NCBI RefSeq assembly: GCF_024124545.1
Contig: NZ_JAMXSF010000009.1
Location: 1 to 64,000 of the forward strand
Direction of reading: 5' to 3'
DNA from: Pseudoalteromonas sp. XMcav2-N
GTDB lineage: Bacteria > Pseudomonadota > Gammaproteobacteria > Enterobacterales > Alteromonadaceae
DNA length: 64,000 bases
The translations under genes were made by a program, and so were the position numbers. The notes beneath the pieces were generated by a model that had not been told where the DNA came from, searched no databases, and saw nothing but the letters and a program-made list of their open reading frames with translations. This document shows, piece by piece, positions 1 to 8,722 of the stretch. Numbering within the stretch: position 1 is the first letter of the stretch; every line of letters starts with the position of its first letter.

Positions 1-71
1 CAGTAGTGAAACGAAATAGCGCCGATGATAGTGTGGGGTTTCCCATGTGAAAGTAGGACATTGCCAAGCTC
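1..71 (+). rRNA. rrf: 5S ribosomal RNA, 3' part
   Basis: The first 70 or so bases match the 3' half of gammaproteobacterial 5S rRNA: the segments AGCGCCGATGATAGTGTGGGG and CATGTGAAAGTAGGACATTGCCA correspond closely to the E. coli 5S helix IV/V region and 3' end. The 5' part, and presumably the 16S and 23S genes of the operon, lie before the window. An intrinsic terminator follows at once, so this is the distal end of an rRNA operon transcribed on the plus strand. Confidence 0.93.
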
Positions 72-81
72 CTAATAAAAG

Positions 82-112
82 AAAGCCCGATTCGAAAGAG
101 TCGGGCTTTTTT
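82..112 (+). terminator. rRNA operon terminator
   Basis: A perfect 9-bp GC-rich stem AAAGCCCGA/TCGGGCTTT with a short A/G-rich loop runs straight into a T-tract. It lies about 10 bases after the 5S 3' end, the usual position for a rho-independent terminator of an rRNA operon. Confidence 0.93.
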
Positions 113-662
113 GCGTTTATGTCATTTATAGAAGCGTGTAGATAGAGCTGTGTTGTCTATTCATCCATGAAGCTTGGTCCCATCGCGCATCCCTGCGCTC
201 ACCTCTTCGAACTGCGAAGCGTTGCTTCGGTTTCTCATCGCCCTTCGCGCATCTCGATAATTGCTCCTGTATTATTCTACTTCCCCACATCCATGTGGGT
301 CCTTGCGCTCACTTCCTCGAACTGCGAAGCGTTGCTTCGGTTTGTCGTCACCCTCGCGTTCATTGCGCTGCGAAGCGTTGCTTCAGTCGCAATTCACCCC
401 GCACTTGATGCGGGATCTTCGAACAGGCCACACCGTTAATATGAGTTGCACTACGAATTGACACTCTCTGATGGTATTCCATTGAGGAGGGGGTGTACCC
501 CATAACCTCTTCGCGAAAGTCCACCCATATGGGATGCACAACCCTTGTTAAAGCTTTTACCATTATTGCTGACCATCAGGGTGCGTGGATGATCGGTTAA
601 GCTACTTTATTACTAGAAACTGGGCTAATATCCACTCATGTCAGTATCATAGCGAGAAAATA
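113..662. other. Non-coding region after the rRNA operon
   Basis: About 550 bases without a convincing gene. Short open frames occur on both strands (for example 167-439 plus and 360-563 minus), but they lack ribosome binding sites, have low-complexity composition and overlap the repeats listed separately. The last 100 bases presumably hold the promoter of the channel gene starting at 663. I see no tRNA. Confidence 0.6.
194..385. repeat. Three copies of a GAAGCGTTGCTTC-centred repeat
   Basis: A roughly 40-bp unit beginning TGCGCTCACCTC and ending in CGAAGCGTTGCTTCGGTTT occurs at 194-233 and again at 304-343, exactly 110 bases apart, with only a few differences. A shortened third copy lies at 364-385. 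Each contains an inverted repeat CGAAGC-GTT-GCTTCG (215-229, 325-339, 371-384; the last copy ends A instead of G), so each could form a small hairpin. No function is known to me. Confidence 0.75.
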
Positions 663-1277
663 ATGTCTGAACTCTATCATTGGTTCGATTTACTTGGTGT
701 CATGGTTTTTGCCATTTCGGGTACTTTGATTGCTTATAGCAAGCATATGGATGGGTTTGGTGTTGTGGTGCTCGCGACTGTCACAGGCATAGGTGGGGGC
801 ACAATTCGTGATGTCATTCTTGATGTACCTGTATTTTGGTTACATGATTCTAGCTACTTTATTGCGATATTTTCGGCGGTTGCGGTCAGTATCTGGACGC
901 TTAATCGGAGAAAACAGATCCCAACTTTATATCTGCAAGTAGCGGATGCTTTTGGTTTAGCTTTCTTCGCGGTGATGGGGGTCCAAAAAGCCCTCAATAT
1001 CGGTATGCCAGATACAACGGCGGTGATCATGGGAGTACTGACAGGGTGTTTTGGCGGTGTGATCAGAGATGTATTGGCAAGAGAAATACCGCTGTTGTTA
1101 AAAGGGGAGTTGTACGCTATCACCTGTATTTTGGGTGGGATCGTTTATACTCAACTCATAGGCTTTAATTTATCAACAGAGGTTGTCATGCTGCTTGCAA
1201 TGGCCACTACGCTGTTTGCCCGTCTGGCAGCCATGCGTTGGCACATTGTATTGCATGTCTTTAACTACAAAGATTAA
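663..1277 (+). CDS. Trimeric intracellular cation (TRIC) channel family protein
   Basis: A 204-residue inner-membrane protein of the UPF0126/TRIC family (E. coli YicG and YadS type). It has about seven hydrophobic segments arranged as two related halves, each with the glycine-rich family motif: GIGGGTIRD in the first half and GGVIRD in the second. Prokaryotic TRIC proteins form homotrimeric cation channels, mainly for potassium; some relatives have been linked to glycine uptake. The frame is open from 585, but the start at 663 (MSELYHWFDLLG) gives the normal family length and a normal first membrane segment; the 26 extra residues look non-coding. comM follows 14 bases later, so the two may be cotranscribed. 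Confidence 0.88.
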   Translation: MSELYHWFDLLGVMVFAISGTLIAYSKHMDGFGVVVLATVTGIGGGTIRDVILDVPVFWLHDSSYFIAIFSAVAVSIWTLNRRKQIPTLYLQVADAFGLAFFAVMGVQKALNIGMPDTTAVIMGVLTGCFGGVIRDVLAREIPLLLKGELYAITCILGGIVYTQLIGFNLSTEVVMLLAMATTLFARLAAMRWHIVLHVFNYKD

Positions 1278-1291
1278 ACAAAGGACAAGGA

Positions 1292-2809
1292 ATGTCACTA
1301 GCGAGAATACTCACACGGGCTCAGGTTGGTATTGAATCTCCTGTAGTAACAGTCGAAGTACACCTTAGCAATGGGCTGCCGAGTTTTAATATTGTAGGCT
1401 TGCCCGAAACATCCGTTAAAGAATCAAAAGAGCGCGTGCGCTCCGCGCTGCATAATTCGCGATTTATATTTCCAGACCAACGTATTACGGTGAATTTGGC
1501 GCCAGCCGACCTGCCAAAACAAGGGGGGCGGTACGACCTGGCGATTGCCATCGGTATTTTGGTAGCATCGGGGCAGCTCAATGAGCAAACAACACAAGGT
1601 TGTGAGTTTTACGGTGAATTAGCGCTTAATGGTGAAATCAGGCCTGTCACTGCAATTATTCCCGTTGTGATGGCTGCCAAAAATGAGCGGCACAAGTGCT
1701 ACATCCCAGGTCAAAATGTCGCTATGGCTAAACTGGTCGAGTATGAGCACTGCGTCGCTGCAAATACACTCCAAGGACTTTGGTTGGACCTAAGTGGTCA
1801 GGCTCAACTCCCTTCAATTGATTGTGCTAAAGTAACACCTGCTGATAGCACACACTTGTGCTTTATGGATATGAGTGATGTTAAAGGGCAACCTATGGCA
1901 AAGCGGGCGATCGAAATTGCCGCTGCTGGCGGGCACAATATTTTGTTTCTCGGCCCTCCTGGTACAGGTAAGTCTATGCTGGCGCAACGAATGCCGGGTA
2001 TTATGCCAAAAATGAGTGTGGAACAAGCGCTGCAAACGGCGGCCGTTTACTCTTTGACTGGTAAGCAGCTGGATCATCATAATTGGCGCAACAGGCCTTT
2101 TCGTGCGCCTCACCATACTTGTTCAGCTGTGGCCTTGGTGGGAGGATCTTCAAACCCCAAACCCGGAGAAATCTCCTTAGCGCACAATGGTGTCCTGTTT
2201 TTGGATGAGCTACCTGAATATGAGCGTAAGGTACTGGACTCGTTAAGAGAGCCCATGGAAACGGGATTAGTGACCATTTCACGTGCGGCACAACAGGTCG
2301 ACTTTCCCGCTTCATTTCAGTTGATTGCGGCGCTTAATCCGAGCCCCACGGGCTGCCATACTGATAAAAGGGCCTCTCCTGATCAGGTGCTGAGATATCT
2401 GAGTAAGATATCAGGTCCTTTTATAGATCGTATCGATTTGCAAATTGAGTTGCCTCGGTTAAGTACGCAGGAACTACAATCCACAAGGCAGGAAGTGACA
2501 AGTGCAGTGATCCGCAATAGGGTGGAGGCTGCATTTGAAATTGCCCTGAAGCGCCAGGGGAAGGCTAATGCCAGGCTCTCGACTCGGGAAATAGAGCAAT
2601 ACTGTGTCCTTAACCCGGAGGTTGCTCAGCTGCTTGCCAGAGCCACAGAGAAGCTTAATCTGTCTCCTCGCTCCTATCATCGTATTATTAAGGTTGCCAG
2701 AACGATTGCAGATTTGGCACAGCGCGGAGATATTACGGTCCCCGATTTGAAAGAGGCACTCAGCTATCGGGCATTTGAACGGCTGTTGGGGCAGTTGACC
2801 TACAGCTGA
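1292..2809 (+). CDS. comM: YifB/ComM family Mg-chelatase-like AAA+ ATPase
   Basis: 505 residues, the full length of the family. The N-terminal ChlI-like domain (about residues 1-170) is followed by an AAA+ domain with Walker A GPPGTGKS at 221-228, Walker B LFLDELPE, and a C-terminal Mg-chelatase domain with the FIDRIDLQIE segment. ComM is a hexameric helicase that promotes branch migration during integration of incoming DNA in natural transformation; family members also exist in species not known to be competent. It lies just after the TRIC channel gene and converges on the response regulator, with only six bases between the stop codons and no obvious terminator. Confidence 0.93.
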   Translation: MSLARILTRAQVGIESPVVTVEVHLSNGLPSFNIVGLPETSVKESKERVRSALHNSRFIFPDQRITVNLAPADLPKQGGRYDLAIAIGILVASGQLNEQTTQGCEFYGELALNGEIRPVTAIIPVVMAAKNERHKCYIPGQNVAMAKLVEYEHCVAANTLQGLWLDLSGQAQLPSIDCAKVTPADSTHLCFMDMSDVKGQPMAKRAIEIAAAGGHNILFLGPPGTGKSMLAQRMPGIMPKMSVEQALQTAAVYSLTGKQLDHHNWRNRPFRAPHHTCSAVALVGGSSNPKPGEISLAHNGVLFLDELPEYERKVLDSLREPMETGLVTISRAAQQVDFPASFQLIAALNPSPTGCHTDKRASPDQVLRYLSKISGPFIDRIDLQIELPRLSTQELQSTRQEVTSAVIRNRVEAAFEIALKRQGKANARLSTREIEQYCVLNPEVAQLLARATEKLNLSPRSYHRIIKVARTIADLAQRGDITVPDLKEALSYRAFERLLGQLTYS

Positions 2810-2815
2810 GGCCGG

Positions 2816-3520
2816 TTAGGTTGACAGCATATAGCCTTTGCCGCGTACAGTGACTATCCGCTTTTGTTCTTTTTCGTCACCCAGCTTTTTACGAAGCCGA
2901 CCAATGAGGACATCCACCGTTCTGTCACTTGGGCTCCAGTCTGGTTGGCCAATGTCTTCCGAAATCTTTGCGCGTGACGTCGCCTTACCAGCATTCGCAA
3001 TCAGGCAAATAAGTACTTTATGCTCTGCTTCAGTAAGTCGGGCTTCTTCGCCTTGAGGGTTGATGAGCGTACGATTATCTGGGTGCAACTTGAAGTCTGC
3101 ATATTCAATGAACTCCTCAGATTCGTCCTCTGCTTTAGTGCCTGCAATGCGTTTGTAGAGGGCACGCATGCGTAGTTCAAGTTCCAGAAGATCAACAGGT
3201 TTACAGACGTAGTCGTCCGCGCCCTGAGCCAAGCCTGCAATACGGTCAGCTTGCGTATCTCGACTGGATAACATGATCACACCAATGTCAGTCAATGTAT
3301 TGAGCTCTTTGGCGAGGTTAAGGCCGTCTGTTGCGGGCAATACAACATCTACAATGGCCATATCAAATGGTGTGCCGTCATTGATTTTGCTATGAACGAG
3401 CTGCAATGCCTGTGCACCGGTATTATCCAGTGTGAGCTGAAATTCAGTATCAGCAAAATGATTCGAGATCCTTTTTGCCAGTAGGTCATCATCTTCCACC
3501 AGAAGCACGTTAATGTTCAT
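2816..3520 (-). CDS. OmpR/PhoB-family response regulator
   Basis: 234 residues: a receiver domain (1-120) with the acidic pocket VEDDD (about 8-12), phosphoacceptor Asp58 in AIVDVVLP and conserved Lys107 in CKPVD, then a linker and a winged-helix DNA-binding domain (about 135-234) ending with VRGKGYML. It should bind DNA as a phosphorylated dimer and regulate transcription. No histidine kinase gene lies beside it, so it is an orphan here and its signal and targets cannot be told. The promoter must lie in the AT-rich 3521-3690 stretch. Confidence 0.9.
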   Translation of the reverse strand: MNINVLLVEDDDLLAKRISNHFADTEFQLTLDNTGAQALQLVHSKINDGTPFDMAIVDVVLPATDGLNLAKELNTLTDIGVIMLSSRDTQADRIAGLAQGADDYVCKPVDLLELELRMRALYKRIAGTKAEDESEEFIEYADFKLHPDNRTLINPQGEEARLTEAEHKVLICLIANAGKATSRAKISEDIGQPDWSPSDRTVDVLIGRLRKKLGDEKEQKRIVTVRGKGYMLST

Positions 3521-3693
3521 AGCACCATAACTTTATCAATAAATCACTTATATATTAGCACTGAGAAAACTGGGCTGAGAAGGGTAAGTTGATTATTTTC
3601 AAATAAAAAACAATTTAAATGAAACTTTAGTATGAGGCATGTAAGTGAATAAAAATGTGGTATTTATGAGAAATCATACAGTTGAATGGGTTT

Positions 3694-3725
3694 TATAAAA
3701 AAAGGCAGCACCTAAGTGCTGCCTT
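3694..3725 (-). terminator. Terminator after the S9 peptidase gene
   Basis: A perfect 10-bp stem AAGGCAGCAC/GTGCTGCCTT (3702-3711 and 3716-3725) with a CTAA loop. On the minus strand it is followed by a run of T (the A-rich 3697-3703), six bases beyond the peptidase stop codon. Confidence 0.9.
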
Positions 3726-3730
3726 ACTTG

Positions 3731-6184
3731 TTATTTACCATAAAGGTGCAACCACCACTGAGGTTGATCTTTCAGGTGTTTATCAAAGTATGCCAACATG
3801 GTATCCCACCACTGAAAGCGACGATCGCGGGCGAATATCTGGTGATCCGCTCCTTTTATTTCAATCAGCTCCACATCCTGACCAAGCAGTTTTAGCGCGG
3901 TATACATAGTGTGGCTTTCACCAACAGGTACGTTTACATCGGCATCGCCATGTAACAACAACAAAGGTGTCTTAACTTTGTCGGCATGAAAGACTGGACT
4001 ATGTTGAGAGTACAGCTTCGGGTTATTCCATGGGAAGCTGTGTTTTGACGCTTCACCTGAATAAAGGTAGCCCCACCAACCCTGACCCCAGTATGAGGTA
4101 ATGTTGGAGATACCTGCATGTGAAATAGAGGCACTGAACATGTCTGTCTTGGTGGTTAGCAACATGGTCATGAAGCCGCCGTAAGAAGCGCCGAGATTGC
4201 CCAGGCGATTCTTGTCGACAAATGGATACTCATTAAGAAAAGCCTTGGTGCCTTTGATAATGTCATCAGCCGTTTGTTCACCCCAGGCATTGACATGCTG
4301 CGCGGAGAACTCTTGGCCAAATCCGGTTGCTCCTGTCGGTTGCAGAACATAAACCACGTAGCCATTGGCTGCCCACAAGTTAAATGGATATCGACCAGTG
4401 AACGCTCTGGAAACGGGTGAAGTACCACCGTAGTAATAAATCAATGCCGGATATTGCTTTGACTTGTCCAGATTATGAGGCAGGTAAACCCGGCCTTTGA
4501 TCTCGGTGCCCTGGCTGTTGTTGAAGTTAAACTCTTCTAGTTTTGCAATCTCGCTATTTGCATATTCCAGTGGCGTCGAATCCCATAAAGTGCGGGCACG
4601 GTTTTTATATATGTTAATCTGCTTGAGTTGTTGAGGTGCAGAAGCTTGTGTGCCTGTCACCAGCAATGCTGGTTTACGGCTATCTGCTACACTGAAACGC
4701 TCAACCACATCTAAACCGGTTTTTAGTCGTGTGAACCTGTCTTTGCTGACATCATAGAGATAGAGTTGCTGGCGATCTTCATCAGTGACTTTGGCAATTA
4801 CATCACCATTGTTTAGAACTTCGATGGAGCCGATGGCGGGATCAAACTGCTTGCTGAGCGCTTTTGCCTGAGTCCCTTGTTTGTCTAACCAGTATAACTG
4901 GCCATCATAGTTGTTCGACAGCTGATTTTTATCGACCGTTCTGCCAAGCCCATTTTTAAAGTCAGGGCCCGCAGTCACGTAGATACCTTTCGCGCCGTAT
5001 TTGGCACTGTTGATGCTACGATACTGGCCAAGCACCTTGCTGGAGCCTTGTGAAAGGTCGTACTCAACCAGCTCTGAGAGCATATGTGGCGGTGCCGAGT
5101 AGTCTTGCAAAGCACGAGTGGTGAGTATGTGATTGTTTTGTCCATCGTGATCTTCGAGGGTATGGCTGTGTTTCCCCTCTGTGACCGCTTGTATCATGCC
5201 TGTTGCGATATCAAGCAGATAGATTTGCGTGTTGGTACGGGCATATGACCAGCGGTCTTCCAGGCCCTGATAGTGCTTCACAAGTGCTTTGTCATCCTCT
5301 GGGGATTTGGACCAGCTAAATATCAAACTTGTGTCGTTAAAGTAGGCGAACCCACTTGCGCCGGCCAGATCTTCAGCAATAACCCGGGACTTTAAAGTCG
5401 CAATATCCAATAACTTTAGCTGACCATTCTGGCTATAAACCACTTGCTCGCCATCCTGACGCCAGGCTAATGAGCTGGCATTGACCCCGTCGAGTGTGAA
5501 TACCACTTTATCGTCTTCATTGTAAACAGTTGTGCTGGTCAGTGCCTGGTTGCCACGATTGCTCTGGTAGTGCTTTTGTGTTGTCACATAATGTTTTGCA
5601 TTAGGTGCAAAGGAAATGGCGCTGAGAACCGGGGCGTCAAAGAGTTGTTTAGCGGACAGGGAGCGGGTGGGTTTATCGGTAAACAAGAGCGTATCATGGT
5701 CGGTTTTACCGTTGAATTCTACAGCCACTTTTTTCCAGTCGTCAGCTTGCTCAACAACGATAATGACCTGGTGGTCACCGGTCGGTAAGTTGAGTGACGA
5801 GGTCATTTTGTCAGAGTGGCGCTCACCATTGACAAAAATATGTGCCTTCTCTATGCCATTCAATACCAACTCACCCTGTACAAAGCGGCTGACAGAAAAT
5901 TCCATTTTCATCGCTTGCAGACCACCCATGGTCAACGCTTTGACCTCTGAAAGCGACTGCCATTCGGCGTCAATACCCAACATAGATATGGCTTTTTCAG
6001 AACCCGATAAACTGGGGATCAGGTTTGCAATGATGGTTTTTTGATGTGCGGTATTGTAGGGCTTAATTGTACTGGCCTGACCCAGTGGGCCTATAAATTG
6101 AATATCTTGCTTGTCGATTGGAGCAGCACTCAGTGAGGTACTCAGGGCAGACAACAGCAGCAAAGCAGCCGATCTTAACTTCAT
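3731..6184 (-). CDS. S9 family (prolyl oligopeptidase-type) serine peptidase
   Basis: 817 residues with an N-terminal signal peptide (hydrophobic core about 5-20, cleavage near SLSAAP), so it is exported, probably to the periplasm. The middle part (about 150-540) has the character of a beta-propeller; the C-terminal 250 residues are an alpha/beta hydrolase. The catalytic triad is visible: Ser at about 667 in GASYGG, Asp at about 749 in HGDADVNVP, and His at about 781 in GADHQIF. Relatives release peptides from the N-terminus of proline- or alanine-containing substrates (dipeptidyl peptidase IV and acylaminoacyl peptidase groups); the exact specificity cannot be read here. Likely role: peptide nutrition. 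Monocistronic, with its own terminator. Confidence 0.9.
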   Translation of the reverse strand: MKLRSAALLLLSALSTSLSAAPIDKQDIQFIGPLGQASTIKPYNTAHQKTIIANLIPSLSGSEKAISMLGIDAEWQSLSEVKALTMGGLQAMKMEFSVSRFVQGELVLNGIEKAHIFVNGERHSDKMTSSLNLPTGDHQVIIVVEQADDWKKVAVEFNGKTDHDTLLFTDKPTRSLSAKQLFDAPVLSAISFAPNAKHYVTTQKHYQSNRGNQALTSTTVYNEDDKVVFTLDGVNASSLAWRQDGEQVVYSQNGQLKLLDIATLKSRVIAEDLAGASGFAYFNDTSLIFSWSKSPEDDKALVKHYQGLEDRWSYARTNTQIYLLDIATGMIQAVTEGKHSHTLEDHDGQNNHILTTRALQDYSAPPHMLSELVEYDLSQGSSKVLGQYRSINSAKYGAKGIYVTAGPDFKNGLGRTVDKNQLSNNYDGQLYWLDKQGTQAKALSKQFDPAIGSIEVLNNGDVIAKVTDEDRQQLYLYDVSKDRFTRLKTGLDVVERFSVADSRKPALLVTGTQASAPQQLKQINIYKNRARTLWDSTPLEYANSEIAKLEEFNFNNSQGTEIKGRVYLPHNLDKSKQYPALIYYYGGTSPVSRAFTGRYPFNLWAANGYVVYVLQPTGATGFGQEFSAQHVNAWGEQTADDIIKGTKAFLNEYPFVDKNRLGNLGASYGGFMTMLLTTKTDMFSASISHAGISNITSYWGQGWWGYLYSGEASKHSFPWNNPKLYSQHSPVFHADKVKTPLLLLHGDADVNVPVGESHTMYTALKLLGQDVELIEIKGADHQIFARDRRFQWWDTMLAYFDKHLKDQPQWWLHLYGK

Positions 6185-6273
6185 AGTTTGCGCCTATTGT
6201 GGGTAAATTGGACGTATACTATAACATAGACTTTGCGCTTCTCATCCTGAAGTGAGGTTAACTTCTCAACACT

Positions 6274-7482
6274 TTATGGATTTGAATTGATCATTCTCTG
6301 CCAGGAGTGGATCCAGCGTATGAACTCGGGTAATGCTTTAGGGCGGCTGATCAGGTATCCCTGCATCAGCAGGCTATATTTGTATTTTTCCAGATACTGC
6401 AATTCTTCAATTCTCTCTATGCCCTCCGCCACAATGTCCATTTGCTGGTTTTGCGCAATGTCAATCAGGCTATCAACCAACACCTGAGAGAAGCGATCTG
6501 ACTCAATATACGTAATGAGTGAACGATCCAGTTTGATTTCAGTAAATGGCAGGTTTTTTAGCTGCTGTAAATTGGTAAACCCTGTGCCAAAATCATCAAG
6601 TGACAAGTCGAATCCACGTAACCTGAGCCGGTTAATGGTTTCGAGTTGCAGGTTACTGACAATAGGTTGGTTCTCCGTGATTTCAATGATCACCTCTTTG
6701 GGCTCAAGACGATTGAGTTCCAGGATCAGGGCAAGTTTGTCGGGACACCCGCTGTCATTGAGTTGCACAGGTGAGAGGTTAAAAGCGAGTTTGAAAGGAT
6801 AGTTGAGCTCCGCTCTGAGTTTCTGGAACTCTTTGGTCGCTTTTTCAAATAGCTGAAAGGTGACCAGGTTGATCAAATCCAGATCCTGAGCAACGCCGAT
6901 AAAACGATGGGGTAAAAGTGTTTCTCCGTGTTGGTGTGATACGATACGGGCGAGTACCTCGACGCTTTTAATCTTTTTACTACCTCGGTGTACTTTAGGT
7001 TGGTAAAACGGCGTGATCTCATTATTGCTGATGGCATACAGGAGTTGCTCTTCTGTCACACAGGGATCTTCAGGATCATCCCCACCAATAAAGCTATCCA
7101 GTTTTTTCAGTAGCCTGTCGACATCATTGAGCTGGACAGGTTTGGAAATGTTACCAATCAGATGCGTGTTGTGTTGTCGTGCAAGATTCGCTGCCAGATC
7201 CATGACCCGGGTTTCCATCTCAGAGATTATGACGATCCCACCCGGGTATCTAAGCTCGCCTAACTTGCGGATGAGCTCCATACCGTCCATATCAGGCATG
7301 TTGAGATCCGTAAAAACGGCGTCATATTGAAGTGGGGTTTGTCTCACCAGATCCAGAGCCTGAGGCGCGCTGGACACAGTCGTAACATAGTCTACCTCCA
7401 GCTCTGCCAAAATGGCTTTCATTACGACCAAAATGGCCTGAGAGTCATCTACGACGAGAACGTGCTTAGCCTGATGTTGCAT
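6274..7482 (-). CDS. Response regulator with EAL domain (c-di-GMP phosphodiesterase)
   Basis: 402 residues: an N-terminal receiver domain (1-125) with phosphoacceptor Asp59 in VFTDLNMP and Lys114 in SKPV, then an EAL domain (about 150-395). The EAL metal and catalytic motifs are kept: EVLAR in place of EALLR, NLS, EITE, DDFGTGF, KLD, VAEGIE and QGY. This predicts an active c-di-GMP phosphodiesterase controlled by phosphorylation, which would lower c-di-GMP and favour motility over attachment. The layout is that of VieA without its DNA-binding domain. No cognate kinase is adjacent. Confidence 0.9.
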   Translation of the reverse strand: MQHQAKHVLVVDDSQAILVVMKAILAELEVDYVTTVSSAPQALDLVRQTPLQYDAVFTDLNMPDMDGMELIRKLGELRYPGGIVIISEMETRVMDLAANLARQHNTHLIGNISKPVQLNDVDRLLKKLDSFIGGDDPEDPCVTEEQLLYAISNNEITPFYQPKVHRGSKKIKSVEVLARIVSHQHGETLLPHRFIGVAQDLDLINLVTFQLFEKATKEFQKLRAELNYPFKLAFNLSPVQLNDSGCPDKLALILELNRLEPKEVIIEITENQPIVSNLQLETINRLRLRGFDLSLDDFGTGFTNLQQLKNLPFTEIKLDRSLITYIESDRFSQVLVDSLIDIAQNQQMDIVAEGIERIEELQYLEKYKYSLLMQGYLISRPKALPEFIRWIHSWQRMINSNP

Positions 7483-7631
7483 AACGCTATCCTTAGTATG
7501 GAACCCAAGTCTAAGTCTAGTACATTGGTTATAGAACGCACATGACAGACGCTCTACTTCATGAAAATATTGTGCTACTCAGGCCGATAGCGGGGTCCGG
7601 CAGGGATAGGTACTTGCGTATAAAAAATGCG

Positions 7632-7637
7632 TATAAT
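7632..7637 (+). promoter_or_regulatory. Candidate -10 element of the M50 peptidase gene
   Basis: A perfect TATAAT lies 32 bases before the ATG at 7669. No good -35 box is seen at the right distance (TTGCGT at 7614 is only 12 bases away). The element overlaps an in-frame upstream start at 7627, which argues that translation begins at 7669. Confidence 0.5.
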
Positions 7638-7668
7638 GGGCACACTGTATGTTTATTTACGAGTCATC

Positions 7669-8682
7669 ATGACCCGCATTGAATTTCCATTAGCAGGCTA
7701 TCAGGTGTCTGTATTAGTGAATCGCCAGGAGATCCTCCAGGTATATCAGGATCAGCAATGCCTGGCACACGAGCCAACAGGCGATCGGCAATACTTAGTG
7801 GCAGTCGATGGTCATCAACTACGCCTGGATCCAAGCCGCTTACCAGAAGGACTGCTGGCGATTGCCGTTGATAACGAGCCTTGGCAATGGCTCGAAGTGC
7901 CTGTCCAGCAACGTGATAACAAAGGCAGCTGGTTTGGCCTGGCGGCTTTAGGTTTTAAGCTGCTAAAAAGTGCCAATGTTGTTAAGGCAGCATTAGCTGG
8001 CGCATCTTTAGCGGGTTATGCCTGGCTGTTTTCCTGGCAATTTGCTGTCATGCTGTTGGCGTGTCTTGTCATTCATGAATACGGCCATATCCGTGCTATG
8101 CGTTACTTCGGGTTAAAAACAAAAGGAATATACTTAATCCCATTTGTTGGTGGGTTAGCTGTAAGTGAAGACAAACTTACCACACGTTGGCAGAATGTGA
8201 TTATTTCATTGATGGGCCCTGCTTTTGGTTTATTGGCCTCTCTGGTGGCTGTTGTACTGTACTATGTTACCGGGCTGGAAATATTCGCAGGCGTCGCCGT
8301 GCTGAGTGCGTTGTTAAACTTATTGAATATGCTACCGATTGTGCCTCTGGATGGCGGTCATGTAGTGAAAAGTATCAGTTTCTCTATGCGCTCCTGGGCC
8401 GGGTTACTTGTTTGTCTGGCAGGGATCCTGCTGGGCGTGGTGATCAGCTATACCTTTGGTCTGATGTTGCTGGTGTTCTTTTTGGTGATTGGTACGATAG
8501 ATATTTTGCTGGAATGGCGTGGTCGTCATCAGGCGCATTTAATCCCACTGGACCGCTATGGACAGATTGTGTCAACGGCACTCTACGTGATTGTCTCTGG
8601 CGGTTTAATTGCCGTTATGTGGCACTTCGCAGACGCTGATAGCGTGTTGCTGAGCTTACCCATCAAAGTGCTGTCAAACTAA
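7669..8682 (+). CDS. M50 family (site-2 protease-like) membrane metallopeptidase
   Basis: 337 residues. The zinc-binding motif HEYGH lies at about 136-140 inside a membrane segment, and the second family motif NMLPIVPLDGG (metal ligand Asp at about 228) in another. Several further membrane spans follow. The first 95 residues form a soluble domain that I do not recognise; there is no PDZ domain as in RseP. Family members cut substrate helices within the membrane, often releasing regulators; the substrate here is unknown. The start at 7669 was preferred over 7627 because the latter overlaps a -10 box. A hairpin at 8688-8711 separates it from the convergent atoE-like gene. Confidence 0.85.
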   Translation: MTRIEFPLAGYQVSVLVNRQEILQVYQDQQCLAHEPTGDRQYLVAVDGHQLRLDPSRLPEGLLAIAVDNEPWQWLEVPVQQRDNKGSWFGLAALGFKLLKSANVVKAALAGASLAGYAWLFSWQFAVMLLACLVIHEYGHIRAMRYFGLKTKGIYLIPFVGGLAVSEDKLTTRWQNVIISLMGPAFGLLASLVAVVLYYVTGLEIFAGVAVLSALLNLLNMLPIVPLDGGHVVKSISFSMRSWAGLLVCLAGILLGVVISYTFGLMLLVFFLVIGTIDILLEWRGRHQAHLIPLDRYGQIVSTALYVIVSGGLIAVMWHFADADSVLLSLPIKVLSN

Positions 8683-8687
8683 CTGCT

Positions 8688-8717
8688 TGCCGGTCAGCGT
8701 TATGACCGGCATATCTT
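8688..8717. terminator. Hairpin between convergent genes
   Basis: A perfect 9-bp stem TGCCGGTCA/TGACCGGCA with a 6-base loop lies between the stop codons of the M50 peptidase and the atoE-like gene. The T-run after it is weak (TATCTTT), so it may act in both directions with modest efficiency. Confidence 0.65.
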
Positions 8718-8722
8718 TGAGG

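Noticed and set aside
360..563. Small minus-strand protein gene after the rRNA operon
   Set aside because: The 67-codon frame overlaps the short repeats, has no ribosome binding site and no recognisable features; other frames in the same stretch are equally open.
585..662. N-terminal extension of the TRIC channel
   Set aside because: The 26 extra residues are polar and unlike the family, whose members begin close to the residue encoded at 663.
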